Of a DNA stretch of 64,000 nucleotides, positions 25,105-34,497 are shown in pieces; within the stretch, counting starts at the first letter, position 1; each line of letters begins with the position of its first letter. Under the pieces are notes generated by a model that saw only the letters and a program-made list of their open reading frames with translations, had not been told where the DNA came from and did no database searches. This DNA is from an uncultured bacterium. Lineage in GTDB: Bacteria > Verrucomicrobiota > Kiritimatiellia > PWTM01. The translations under genes were made by a program, and so were the position numbers. The stretch lies in the NCBI GenBank assembly GCA_937139365.1, contig CAKZPT010000079.1, forward strand, positions 26,283-90,282. The letters run 5' to 3'.

Positions 25105-28050
25105 ATGCGGTTCGACGACACGCGCCCCCCTTTCTGGGCCACCCCCCTGGCCGGCGAGCTAGAGGGTGAACTGGATTGTTCGGCGCTGGCCCGCCGCCTG
25201 TACGGCCAGGACGCCTCGATCTACGAGCAGTATCCCCTCGGCGTTGCGCGCCCCCGAAACCTGCGAGATTGCCAAACCCTCGTCCGCCGCGCCGTGGCGG
25301 AGCGATTTAGCCTGATCGCCCGCGGCGGCGGCACCAGCCTGGCCGGCCAGTGCGTCGGCGCGGGTCTCGTCGTCGAGTTCACCCGCCACATGAACCGCAT
25401 CCTCGAACTCGACCCGGCCGGCCGGCGGGCGCGGGTTCAGGCCGGCGTGATCCAGGACGACCTCAACGACGACGCCGCCGTCCACGGCCTTATGTTCGCG
25501 CCGGACACGTCGACGTCGCGCCAGGCGACCGTCGGCGGCATGATCGGCAACAACTCCTGCGGCGCGTTCTCCGTCCGATTCGGCACAACGCGGGACCACG
25601 TCGAATCTGTCGAGGTCGTCCTGTCCGACGGCTCGACCGCCGAGTTCGGCCCGATCCCGCTCGCGGAACTCGAGGCGCGCCGCCGCGCGGACACGTTCGA
25701 AGGACGACTGATCGACGGGGTGCTGGGCCTGGTGGACCGGCACCGCGATGCGATCCTGGCCGCGGCGCCAAAGCCGGGCGTCCGGCGGCGGAACGCCGGC
25801 TACGCGCTCGATGCCCTGGCGACGGGCCAGCCGTGGAACCCTGGTGGTCCGCCTTTCAACCTCGGGCGCCTCGTCTGCGGCAGCGAGGGGACCCTCGCCC
25901 TGGTCGCCTCGGCGGCCGTCCGTCTGGTCCCGCGTCCGCGCGGACGGCGGTTGATGTGCGTCCACTTCGATTCGGTCACCGCCGCTTGCGACGCGACGCC
26001 CGACGTGCTGCGTCACGACCCAGTCGCGGTGGAACTGATGGACGGCGCGCTGCTGGAGGCGACCGGCCATCATCCCCAGTACGCGCGCGACCGCTTCTGG
26101 GTCGTTGGGCATCCAGGCGCCGTGCTGGCCGTCGAATTCTGGGACGACGACGAGGCCGCGCTCGATCGGCGGCTGGCGAACTTCGAAACCGACCTGCGCG
26201 CGCGGAACGTCGGCTACGCGTGGCCCGTGGTGCCGGCCGACCGCATCGCGCGCGTCTGGGCGTTGCGCAAGGCGGGGTTGGGCCTGCTGACCGGCATCCC
26301 CGGCGACGCCAAGCCGGTGACCGCCATCGAGGACATCGCCGTCGCTCCGGAGGACCTGGGCGCGTTCGTGCGCGAGCTGGACGAATTGCTCGGCCGGCTC
26401 GGCTGCTCCTGCGTTCACTACGGCCACGCCTCCGTCGGGTTGTTGCACTACCGGCCGATGTTGAACCTGAGGGATCCGCGTGACCTCGAGCGGTTCGTGC
26501 GGCTGATGGAGGAAGTCATCCCGCTGGTCCGCCGCTACGGCGGCAGCCTGTCCGGCGAGCATGGCGACGGGCGGCTGCGCGCCCCGTACCTTCGGGCGGC
26601 GCTGGGCGCGGAGCTGTACGACCTATGCGTTCAGGTGAAGCGACTCTTCGACCCCGCGGGCGTCTTGAACCCCGGCAAGATTGTGGACGCGCCGCCGGTG
26701 ACCGCCGACCTGCGCACCTCGCCGGCGACGCCCACGCCCGACCTCGAGACCGAGTTCGACTGGTCCCGCACCGAGGGGTTCCTCCGCGCCGCCGAGGCGT
26801 GCAACGGGGCGGCCGTCTGCCGGCAGGGGCCGGGTCGTGGCCTGATGTGTCCCACCTATATGGCCACCGGCGACGAGGCCCACACCACCCGCGCCCGCGC
26901 TAACCTGCTCCGGCAGACGTTGACGGCGAACGACGGCAGCCGCGGATGGTGGCGGGACCCCGAGCTGGCATCCGTGATGGACACCTGCATCGCTTGCAAG
27001 GGCTGCCGCGCCGAATGCCCGTCCGGCGTAGACATGGCCCGGATGAAGGCCGAATGGGCGGCGAGGCGCAATGCCTCCGGCCTGCCTCCGTTGCGTTCGC
27101 TGGTCTTCGGCCACATGTCGCGCCTCGCCCGCCTCGCGCGGCTGGCTCCCGCCCTGGCCTCCCGGTTGGCCGCGGATCCGCGGGTGAAACGACTGCTGGG
27201 CATCGCGGCACAGCGATCGCTGCCGGCGTGGGCGTCGACCACCTTTTCGGAATGGTTCCGCCGCCGGCGGCCGAATGACGGTCCGAAGGGCGAGGTGGTG
27301 TTGTTCGCGGATGAATTCGTCGAGTACCTCGAGCCGGCCGTCGGCATCGCGGCGGTCGAGTTCATGGAGACCGCCGGCTGGCGGGTCCACTCCGTCGGTG
27401 GCCTGGAATCGGGTCGCGCGCAAATTTCCAAGGGTTTTCTCCGTTCCGCCCGTCGCGCCCTGGCCAATACGGTCTGGCAACTGGCGCCCTACGCCCGGCG
27501 GGGCCTGCCGATCGTCGGTTTGGAACCCTCCGCGCTCCTCGGACTCCGCGACGAGGCGCTCGACTTATTGCCCAACGGGCTTCGCTCGGAGGCCGAGGCC
27601 GTCCGCGACGCCGCACGGCTGTTTCCCGAGTGGGTGGCCGAGCAGGCCGAGGCCGGCCGCCTCGCCGGCTTGCGTCTGCACCCCCTGCCCTGTTCCGACA
27701 TGCTGCTTCACGGCCACTGCCATCAGAAGGCCCTCGGCGGAACCGAGGCCGTGCGACGCGCCCTTCAGCTCATCCCCGGCCTGCGCGTGATCGAGTTGCC
27801 GACCGCCTGCTGCGGCATGGCCGGCTCGTTCGGCTACGAGGCGGAGCATTACGAGCTCTCGATGCGCATGGGCGAGTTGGTCCTTTTTCCCGCCATCCGG
27901 GCGCGGCCCGAGGCGGCCATCTGCGCCGATGGCGCAAGTTGCCGGCAGCAGATCGCGCACGGCACTGGCCGCGTCGCGAGACACTGCACCGAATGGCTTC
28001 GTTCCGCCTTGACCGCGGCCGTCGCGGACGGACCGTCGGATTGGACATGA
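25105..28050 (+). CDS. YdiJ-like FAD/Fe-S D-2-hydroxyacid dehydrogenase (GlcD-GlcF fusion)
   Basis: 981 residues from ATG 25105 (MRFDDTRPPFW), close in length to E. coli YdiJ. Residues about 40-530 are a GlcD-type flavoprotein: FAD_binding_4 with RGGGTSLAGQC and ATVGGMIGNNSCGA, and a FAD-oxidase C domain ending SGEHGDGRLRAPYL. Residues about 545-650 are a two-cluster ferredoxin domain: CNGAAVCRQ...GLMCP and CIACKGCRAECPSGVDM. The C-terminal part is GlcF-like with CCG motif GHCHQKAL ... TACCGMAGSFGYE. Known members oxidise D-lactate or D-2-hydroxyglutarate and pass electrons to a membrane or quinone acceptor. Substrate here is unknown. Its stop overlaps the next start as ATGA. Confidence 0.9.
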   Translation: MRFDDTRPPFWATPLAGELEGELDCSALARRLYGQDASIYEQYPLGVARPRNLRDCQTLVRRAVAERFSLIARGGGTSLAGQCVGAGLVVEFTRHMNRILELDPAGRRARVQAGVIQDDLNDDAAVHGLMFAPDTSTSRQATVGGMIGNNSCGAFSVRFGTTRDHVESVEVVLSDGSTAEFGPIPLAELEARRRADTFEGRLIDGVLGLVDRHRDAILAAAPKPGVRRRNAGYALDALATGQPWNPGGPPFNLGRLVCGSEGTLALVASAAVRLVPRPRGRRLMCVHFDSVTAACDATPDVLRHDPVAVELMDGALLEATGHHPQYARDRFWVVGHPGAVLAVEFWDDDEAALDRRLANFETDLRARNVGYAWPVVPADRIARVWALRKAGLGLLTGIPGDAKPVTAIEDIAVAPEDLGAFVRELDELLGRLGCSCVHYGHASVGLLHYRPMLNLRDPRDLERFVRLMEEVIPLVRRYGGSLSGEHGDGRLRAPYLRAALGAELYDLCVQVKRLFDPAGVLNPGKIVDAPPVTADLRTSPATPTPDLETEFDWSRTEGFLRAAEACNGAAVCRQGPGRGLMCPTYMATGDEAHTTRARANLLRQTLTANDGSRGWWRDPELASVMDTCIACKGCRAECPSGVDMARMKAEWAARRNASGLPPLRSLVFGHMSRLARLARLAPALASRLAADPRVKRLLGIAAQRSLPAWASTTFSEWFRRRRPNDGPKGEVVLFADEFVEYLEPAVGIAAVEFMETAGWRVHSVGGLESGRAQISKGFLRSARRALANTVWQLAPYARRGLPIVGLEPSALLGLRDEALDLLPNGLRSEAEAVRDAARLFPEWVAEQAEAGRLAGLRLHPLPCSDMLLHGHCHQKALGGTEAVRRALQLIPGLRVIELPTACCGMAGSFGYEAEHYELSMRMGELVLFPAIRARPEAAICADGASCRQQIAHGTGRVARHCTEWLRSALTAAVADGPSDWT

Positions 28051-30221
28051 CGCCGGAGCCGGCCACCCAACGGATGCGCGAGTGGCCATGGGTCGCGGCC
28101 GCCCTCGGTGCCGCCGTGGTGGCGCTGGCCGCCGTCGCCGCGTTCATCCTTCGGCACCATTCGATCAAGGCCTGGTCCGATCCCGTCAACTGGCTGACGT
28201 TCGCCCGCGATTTTGCCGCAGAATTCAGGAGCAGCCGGTTCGCCTGCGGCTATCCGATCTTCCTGCGCCTGATCCTGCCTCTGACGGGGCCGTTTGGGGT
28301 CTTCCTGAGCAATCTGCCGCTGGTGCTCCTAGTGATGGTCCAGGCCGGCTGGCTCGCGGCGCGGGCGTTGCCCGACGCGCGTCCCGCGGTCCGCGCGGCC
28401 GCGGCCGCGGTGACCGTCGCCCTGCTGGCCGCCGCCGATGCCCACGTCTTGCTGACGATGGCGAATCCGTACCGCGACCCGCTGTCCCACGCCCTCCTTT
28501 TGGCGTCGCTCCTGATGGTCGCCAAACGGGCCGATGGTCAGCGCCCCTCCCCCGCCGCTTCGTTCGTCGCCGGCCTGGTTTTCGGCCTCGCTTTCACGGT
28601 CCGCGAACCCGCGTTGATCACGGCGTTGCCGATCGGGGTGCTCCTGCTGTGGGTCCAGCGCAGCCGGCCAGAGTTCGCCCTGCCGCGCTGGATCGGCTGG
28701 GCGGCGGCCGGCGCCGCGCTGGGCGCCGCGCCCCTCGTCGTGCAAGGCATGGTCCGCGCCGGCGGCTCGGCTCCCCTGCCTCCCCAATCCATCGCCGAAG
28801 GTCGCCTGATGCCGGGGTTGCACTGGGCGGCACTCGCCCAGACCGGCCGTCTGGCCACGGCGTATTTCTCCACCTTCTCCGGCGTGCGGCCCTTGATCCC
28901 GATCCTCTGGGCCATCGGACTGGTCGGTTCCGCACTCGCCCGCCGGCGGAGAGCGTTGTGCCTTTTGGCCATTCCCGCCGGGCTCTACTCGGCGTTTTAT
29001 TCCTTCTACTGGACCTTTGTGCCCCGCTATTTTTGGATCGCCCTCGTGTTCGGCGCTGCGACCGCCGGCTGGCTCGTGGGCCATGTCGCGGACCGCCTAA
29101 CCCGACGGCGCTCTGCCTGGCTGGCCGCCGCCCTGCCCGTCCTGGTCGCCGTCTCCGCCTGTGGCGCGCTGGCGGCATGGCTGGCGCGGATCCCGACGCC
29201 CTCTGAGCGCTTCACAATACACCACGCTCGCCGCCTTGCGACCGCTGTCGAACGCATCGTTCCCGCCAACGCGCACTTCCTCGCGCCACGTCCGTTTTGC
29301 GAGATCGTCCGATGGTTCAACCGGCTCGACGCATGGCCGGCCTCGTGGTTGTGGGAGCCGGGCGTCGCGGATCCGTCGCGCAGCCTGCGCCGCCGGCTGG
29401 CGGCGTCGTTCGACGGCGATCGGCCCGTTCTGGCCGGTGAACTCCGGCTCGCCGGACGCCGCGACATCGAATTTTCAGCGCTCCGACGAGCATTTTCCTC
29501 CCATCGACTCGAATCGCTCGACCTCGAGCCCTACGGTCTGGGTCGCCAGCGCGTGACCTTCTGGCGGCTCGAACCCTGGACCGCGACCCAGCAGGAATGG
29601 ACGGTCTATTCGCCCCTCTCGAATTGCGTGTTGCAAATCGACGCCGGCCCGCTCGACGAACCGGCTGAGCTGCAGGTGGACGGCGCGCCGCCGATGGTGG
29701 CCCGTCCCGGCGCAAACTTTGTCGCACTGCCCCGCGTGGGCGATTTCCGAGTCCGGCTCCATTCGACCGTGCCGGTCCCCCGCCTGCCCGTGCGAATCCT
29801 TGCTCCCGACGAACCCCTCCTGCTCGACTTCGATGTCTCGGCCGATGTTCCTTGCCTGGCGTGGCTGGCGGATGGCTTTCGCATTCCCCCCTACGGCCTT
29901 GCCGCGCCGGTGGTGGAACGCACCGGCGATATCCGGCTGCCCACCGCGTTGCCGGGCAACCCGGGGCCTCGCCGCGTGCGTCTCCGCGTACGCGCGACCG
30001 AGCCGGCGACTGGATCCGTCCTCCGCTTTGCGGTGGGGATGGCCGGCAACGAGTGGGAACTGGCCGTTCGAATGGACCGACGATTTCACGAACTCGACAT
30101 CGGGCCGGCCACGCCGCCTGCCGGCGTGGAGTGGACCTGCAGAATCCGCGTGATCGACCCCGGCCCCGACCGCGGCCTCGAGGTTGAAAGCATCGCAATT
30201 GCCTCCGCCACCGACGGCTAA
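28047..30221 (+). CDS. Large polytopic membrane protein, possible GT-C-type glycosyltransferase
   Basis: 724 residues from ATG 28047, which overlaps the YdiJ-like stop by four bases. About ten hydrophobic segments fill residues 15-385 (WVAAALGAAVVALAAVAAFIL, LPLVLLVMVQAGWLAARAL, LCLLAIPAGLYSAFYSFYW). A roughly 340-residue extracytoplasmic C-terminal part is rich in beta-like sequence. An early loop SIKAWSDPVNWLTFARDF resembles the first loop of PMT/ArnT-like GT-C enzymes, which carries acidic catalytic residues; this is resemblance by eye only. Translational coupling to a dehydrogenase is unusual for a glycosyltransferase. No specific function is claimed. Confidence 0.7.
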   Translation: MTPEPATQRMREWPWVAAALGAAVVALAAVAAFILRHHSIKAWSDPVNWLTFARDFAAEFRSSRFACGYPIFLRLILPLTGPFGVFLSNLPLVLLVMVQAGWLAARALPDARPAVRAAAAAVTVALLAAADAHVLLTMANPYRDPLSHALLLASLLMVAKRADGQRPSPAASFVAGLVFGLAFTVREPALITALPIGVLLLWVQRSRPEFALPRWIGWAAAGAALGAAPLVVQGMVRAGGSAPLPPQSIAEGRLMPGLHWAALAQTGRLATAYFSTFSGVRPLIPILWAIGLVGSALARRRRALCLLAIPAGLYSAFYSFYWTFVPRYFWIALVFGAATAGWLVGHVADRLTRRRSAWLAAALPVLVAVSACGALAAWLARIPTPSERFTIHHARRLATAVERIVPANAHFLAPRPFCEIVRWFNRLDAWPASWLWEPGVADPSRSLRRRLAASFDGDRPVLAGELRLAGRRDIEFSALRRAFSSHRLESLDLEPYGLGRQRVTFWRLEPWTATQQEWTVYSPLSNCVLQIDAGPLDEPAELQVDGAPPMVARPGANFVALPRVGDFRVRLHSTVPVPRLPVRILAPDEPLLLDFDVSADVPCLAWLADGFRIPPYGLAAPVVERTGDIRLPTALPGNPGPRRVRLRVRATEPATGSVLRFAVGMAGNEWELAVRMDRRFHELDIGPATPPAGVEWTCRIRVIDPGPDRGLEVESIAIASATDG

Positions 30222-30293
30222 ACATCTCCCGGAGAGGCCCAGTCCCAACTCTGCGCGCCGTGGTTTTTCGGCCGGGGTTGCCAGCGGTATCGA

Positions 30294-30309
30294 ACCCACC
30301 GAGGTGGGT
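30294..30309. terminator. Hairpin between convergent genes
   Basis: ACCCACC-GA-GGTGGGT (effective tetraloop CGAG, 6-bp stem) lies between the ends of the membrane protein gene (30221) and the AsmA-like gene (30350). No T-run follows. It could end transcription from either side. Confidence 0.35.
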
Positions 30310-30349
30310 CGGCCTGCAGAAGGAACGCGGATCTTTCGCCGCTGCGCCT

Positions 30350-32734
30350 TCAACGCCTCGCGCCGGGGAGGTTGCGGGGCGTCCACACCGGGTTTTCGAG
30401 GGTGCCTCTCAGTTCGAATTCCAGGAGCCGCGTGACCGGTAGGGTCAGCAGCCGGAGCACGTCCGCAGCCGCGCCGCTGCGCAGCAGCTTAGCCCCCACG
30501 ACGAAGTCAAGCCGGCGATCCAACGCGTACGCCCCCCGCCCCTCGAGTGAAAGAACGTCGCCCCGCAGCTCCGCCAGGTCGGTCCAGATCCATCCATCCG
30601 CGACCCGAAACGACGCCCGAAAATCGCCCTGCGACACGAATCCAAGGCCGGGCACGACCGAGGAGAGATGGCGCGACAGGCCGCCGAACAGCGGAATTTC
30701 CAGGAGATGGCCTCGTCGCACGCGAACGGTGCCCACGCCCACGACTCCCGCCCCCTGGCCACGGCCTACCCGGCCGGTCAGCGACAGCTCTCCATATAGT
30801 CGCCCGATCTGGGGAAGATCGTTCCGATCGGTCACCGCCCGCAACACCTCGGCCAGGGCGGCGTTGGTGACAGACATCGTGACGGCGTACTGCGTCCGCT
30901 CCGCCGGTCCGGCGGGCAGAATCAGGCCGGCCCTCCCGCCGAACGAGCCGCCGAATGCCTGGCCGCCGAACGAGCGGATGTCCACGCGCCGCCCTTCGAC
31001 GGCAGCAGCCACGGAAAGGCGGTCGGCCGTGAACCACGCGAAGGAGACCGTCCCCCCTTCGAAGACTAGTTCACCCTGGTGATTTGTGCGCTCGCCGTAA
31101 TCCACCGTTCCGCGCACCGCGAGGCGGCAGGAATCGCCAAAGCCGAATTGCGACATGAACAGGTGCGGTCGCGGGCCCGCCAGCCGCGCCACCACCGGGG
31201 GTGGGACGGTAGCAACCGCATCCACGAAGACGCTGCGTCGCGTCGGGTCGTGTTCCGCCCGGCCGGCGATCCATCCGTGAGGGGCCTCGGCATATACGTC
31301 CTCCAGCCGAACTACGCTGTCGCGCACGGCAAAGCGGGCCGAGGCCCTTCGGAGAAGGGCGCCGTTCCAGGCAAAGTTGGACGCCTCTCCGGTCCCTTCG
31401 ATCTCCAAGCTACCCGGATCGTCCCATGGGACGCGAAAGACCATCCGGATTGAGGGCGGCGGACCAAACCACCGGGCGGCAGACGCGTTGAGCAACTGGG
31501 CCGGCGTCATCCACGCCGCCAACGCCATCGGATCGAATGCGGCGGCAAGCCCGCCCGTGACGACGCAGGCGGCCAGATCCACCGTCCCCTGCGCAACCAA
31601 CGGTCCCGCGCCGGAACCCTCGCCCACGATGGCCAGAAGACGCTTCACCTCGATCTGACGGGATGACGCCACCAGTTCCGCACGGGCCTGCTCGACCCAG
31701 ACACCGCCCAGCTCGAATCGCGAGGCGGCCACCCATCCCTTCCCGCGCACGCCTCCGGGATGTGCTGGATCCGGCAACACCGTGCCCTCCAAGCGCAGCG
31801 GCCCTTCCACGCGTAGCGCCGCGGACGCCCGATACCGGTCGGCCGCCGGCGGAAGCGGAAATGCCATCGCCAACAGGGGCGACAGACGAGCGGCAAGGGA
31901 CACCTCCGGCGGATGGCCCGGCCGCCAGGCACCAGCGATCGAAAGCCGGCTCCCGACGCCGTCCAACGCAAGACGCAGCACCGACAGCGTCCGCTCCGAC
32001 CACCGCGCCGAGATGTCCCATCGCTCCCACGGCAGGCCGGCCCATGTCGCGGCCCCGCCGGATCCCACAAGCTGCACATCGGCGCCCCCGGGGTCGTCCA
32101 GATCGATCCGGCCGGCCAGGCGCAAACATCCGCCCCGAAACTCGACGCGCTGCCATGGCTGCGGCCAACGGGGCGGCGCGACGACAGGCGGGCCGGGCGG
32201 CGGTCGCGGAGCCGCGGCTCGGGCCCACGGCCCCGTCCGCCTGACGTGAAGGTCCACGTCAAGGTCGGCGCCCGCCCATGTCCCGCGACCAACGATCCGC
32301 CACCAAGCGCCTGATTCCGCAATGGCGCGCCCGGCCAGCGCCGTCAGGCGGCCCAGCGGATCGGCGCCCGCACTCCGCCACTCCACCTCCGTGTCGCGCC
32401 ATTCCACCACGGCGGGCTCCCATCGACCCGATAGGAGGGTCTGGAGCGTCCACGCCGCCGCCAGAGTCCCAGCCCGCAGATGGATGCTCCCGCCGCCGGC
32501 ACGCGACGTCCAAGCGACCTTCTCCGCAACGACGCCAAGTGGCCATCGCCAGCGGAGGGTGGCCAGCGTCATCGTCGCCCCGCGCCGGGCCAGGGCGCGC
32601 TCCACCCCGCGGATCAACGGCGCCGGCGCCCCCCATCGCGTCAAAGCCAATGCCGCGAAGAGCAGGGCGATCATGAGCGCAACCGCCACGCGACGGGCGG
32701 CCCGCCGGCGCGCGACGCGCCGGCCCGGAGTCAT
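30350..32734 (-). CDS. AsmA/TamB-like envelope protein
   Basis: 794 residues with one N-terminal helix (RVAVALMIALLFAALALTRWG) and a long beta-rich periplasmic body. The C-terminal block SLTGRVGRGQG ... FRASFRVADGWIWTDLAELRG ... LDFVVGAKLLRSG ... RLLEFELRGTLENPVWTPRNLP is the signature of AsmA-like C-terminal domains. Proteins of this class (AsmA, YhdP, TamB) span the periplasm and are linked to phospholipid transport or outer-membrane assembly. ATG 32734 overlaps the DUF4340 stop as ATGA; it is the last gene of the degP-led operon. Role by family only. Confidence 0.85.
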   Translation of the reverse strand: MTPGRRVARRRAARRVAVALMIALLFAALALTRWGAPAPLIRGVERALARRGATMTLATLRWRWPLGVVAEKVAWTSRAGGGSIHLRAGTLAAAWTLQTLLSGRWEPAVVEWRDTEVEWRSAGADPLGRLTALAGRAIAESGAWWRIVGRGTWAGADLDVDLHVRRTGPWARAAAPRPPPGPPVVAPPRWPQPWQRVEFRGGCLRLAGRIDLDDPGGADVQLVGSGGAATWAGLPWERWDISARWSERTLSVLRLALDGVGSRLSIAGAWRPGHPPEVSLAARLSPLLAMAFPLPPAADRYRASAALRVEGPLRLEGTVLPDPAHPGGVRGKGWVAASRFELGGVWVEQARAELVASSRQIEVKRLLAIVGEGSGAGPLVAQGTVDLAACVVTGGLAAAFDPMALAAWMTPAQLLNASAARWFGPPPSIRMVFRVPWDDPGSLEIEGTGEASNFAWNGALLRRASARFAVRDSVVRLEDVYAEAPHGWIAGRAEHDPTRRSVFVDAVATVPPPVVARLAGPRPHLFMSQFGFGDSCRLAVRGTVDYGERTNHQGELVFEGGTVSFAWFTADRLSVAAAVEGRRVDIRSFGGQAFGGSFGGRAGLILPAGPAERTQYAVTMSVTNAALAEVLRAVTDRNDLPQIGRLYGELSLTGRVGRGQGAGVVGVGTVRVRRGHLLEIPLFGGLSRHLSSVVPGLGFVSQGDFRASFRVADGWIWTDLAELRGDVLSLEGRGAYALDRRLDFVVGAKLLRSGAAADVLRLLTLPVTRLLEFELRGTLENPVWTPRNLPGARR

Positions 32735-34497
32735 GGCGCGCCGCTCCCGCGCGCGGGCGCGGCCGCGGCGGTCTCGGCCATCAACGCCATCGCCGTGGCC
32801 TGGTCCACGATGCCCACCACGTCGCGGCCGCGGACCAGCATATAGACGCCCTCGCCCACGGTGGCACCCATCAGAATGGCGGGCGCCACGCCGGCCTCAC
32901 CGGCCACCAAAACGGTCAGCGTGGCCATGGGCGGGTCCAGACCACACGACACCAGTTCCCGCGGATTCTCCGCCACCAGGTGAGTCGCGCGCAACTGGGC
33001 CAACGCCTGCAGGCGGGCTTGGACCGCGGCCGGCGGGACTGCCTCGCCCGTGCTCAGCGCAAACCCGTTGGTGGCCGTGCGGGTCGCCCGCTCTTCGACG
33101 CCGCCCTTGGAAAGAATCCAGCCGGAGACTGACTCGGGCGGGATCGACAGCAACACGCGACTGCGGTACCGAAGGGGATCGGCCGACAGAAACCCCGGCA
33201 CCTTGGAGCGGATCCGCACCGTGTTGGTGCCGTCGGCATCGATGACGACGGCCGGCACAGTTTCGCCCGGTGTCTCCGTCACCACGACCGTCGCGTCGGG
33301 CGGAGCGTCCGCCACGCGGTGGAATTCGATACGGACGGCCCGATCGGCAGCCGGGCGCGCCTCGGGAACGGCGAACTCCTCGATCCGCGTGGCGGTCCAT
33401 TCCTGAAGGAAGGTGCGGATTCGCTGGCTGTCGCCCTCGACCGTAGCGGGTTCCAGCAGGGACCATGCGTCGCCGTTCCGAACGACCTTCAGGCGGCGGT
33501 CACCGCGCACCAGGCTCCAAGCGGAGATGTCGTCCGGCGACAACGGCACCAGCCGGCGATCCCGGAGCTCATCTACGGGCAATCCCAGTGCGATCGGGAT
33601 CACCGAGGGGATGGTGAACACAGAGGGGCGGCCGGGCCAGGCCGCGTATACGCGAGTCGGGGACGTCTCCATGCGATGGCCGATTCGCAGTGAGATCGGC
33701 CCCCCTCCGCCCGCGCCCGGTTCCAGCGTGACCTCCACGGCCCCGTCGTCAAGGCCGTAAGGCGCGCCGACCGCGACGTCGTCGCGTACGAACTCCTCGA
33801 TCCGGGCGCCGAGCAACATCTCGATTAGCCGGACCACGACGGTGCGGTCGGCACGGGCGAGAAACGGCTGGCGAATACGCCAACCTTGCGCGTCACCGCG
33901 GACGATGTGGAGGTACCCGTCAGGCCGACGGATGCGGATCTGGCTGACGTCGGCGAGGCCAGGAAAAAGGGTTCGATCCCGGAGGTCGCCGACGAAGGAC
34001 GGCACTGCGGCCACGAGGTTCGTCGACGCGGTGGCGAGGGCGCCGTACGGACCTACCCGGACGAACACCCGTCGGCCGGGCATGGGTTCGCCAATCTGGA
34101 ACTCGAGATTGCCTCCCGGCCGGACGACGCGCACGATCGCCAGCGGGGGGGCCAACCCGTAATCACGCAAAGCGGCTTCGGGCACGGACGGCAGGGAGAC
34201 GGTCAACTCGGACGAGAGGGCGTGAAGCAGGCGGGACACGACGGACGCATCCGCCGCCGTCGCCAGCGGCTCGGCCAGCCTCCAAACGGGGCCCTCCCGC
34301 GTCAGCCGCGCACGGAAATTGGGGCGTTCGACACCCAGCGCCGACACTTCGTCCGGCTCGAAGCGGATGGCGCGGGCGGCCTGGTCGGCGCGGTCTGCCC
34401 GGCGCGTCTCCCATCGGACCGAGGCGAACCACGCGCCCGCCAACAGAACCGTCAGGCCGGCGAGAACACGGTTGGCTCGGCTGTCGAAGGGATTCAT
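32731..34497 (-). CDS. DUF4340 domain protein of a Gld-like ABC system
   Basis: 588 residues from ATG 34497 (MNPFDSRANRVLAGLTVLLAG), which overlaps the GldG-like stop as ATGA. After one helix (about 10-26) the protein has DUF4340 repeats. Each has the pattern of a beta sheet pair followed by an L-x-L/VARIEEF motif: SRLLHALSSELTV, EMLLGARIEEFVRDD, QEWTATRIEEFAVPE and LAQLRATHLVAENP mark four successive repeats. The C-terminus is alanine-rich. DUF4340 genes regularly follow GldG-like genes in Planctomycetes and relatives; biochemical function is unknown. Confidence 0.85.
   Translation of the reverse strand: MNPFDSRANRVLAGLTVLLAGAWFASVRWETRRADRADQAARAIRFEPDEVSALGVERPNFRARLTREGPVWRLAEPLATAADASVVSRLLHALSSELTVSLPSVPEAALRDYGLAPPLAIVRVVRPGGNLEFQIGEPMPGRRVFVRVGPYGALATASTNLVAAVPSFVGDLRDRTLFPGLADVSQIRIRRPDGYLHIVRGDAQGWRIRQPFLARADRTVVVRLIEMLLGARIEEFVRDDVAVGAPYGLDDGAVEVTLEPGAGGGGPISLRIGHRMETSPTRVYAAWPGRPSVFTIPSVIPIALGLPVDELRDRRLVPLSPDDISAWSLVRGDRRLKVVRNGDAWSLLEPATVEGDSQRIRTFLQEWTATRIEEFAVPEARPAADRAVRIEFHRVADAPPDATVVVTETPGETVPAVVIDADGTNTVRIRSKVPGFLSADPLRYRSRVLLSIPPESVSGWILSKGGVEERATRTATNGFALSTGEAVPPAAVQARLQALAQLRATHLVAENPRELVSCGLDPPMATLTVLVAGEAGVAPAILMGATVGEGVYMLVRGRDVVGIVDQATAMALMAETAAAAPARGSGAP

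Noticed and set aside
30285..30315. tRNA-like T-arm sequence (ATCGAACCCACC)
   Set aside because: No acceptor, D or anticodon arm could be paired around it; it is better explained as a short hairpin.
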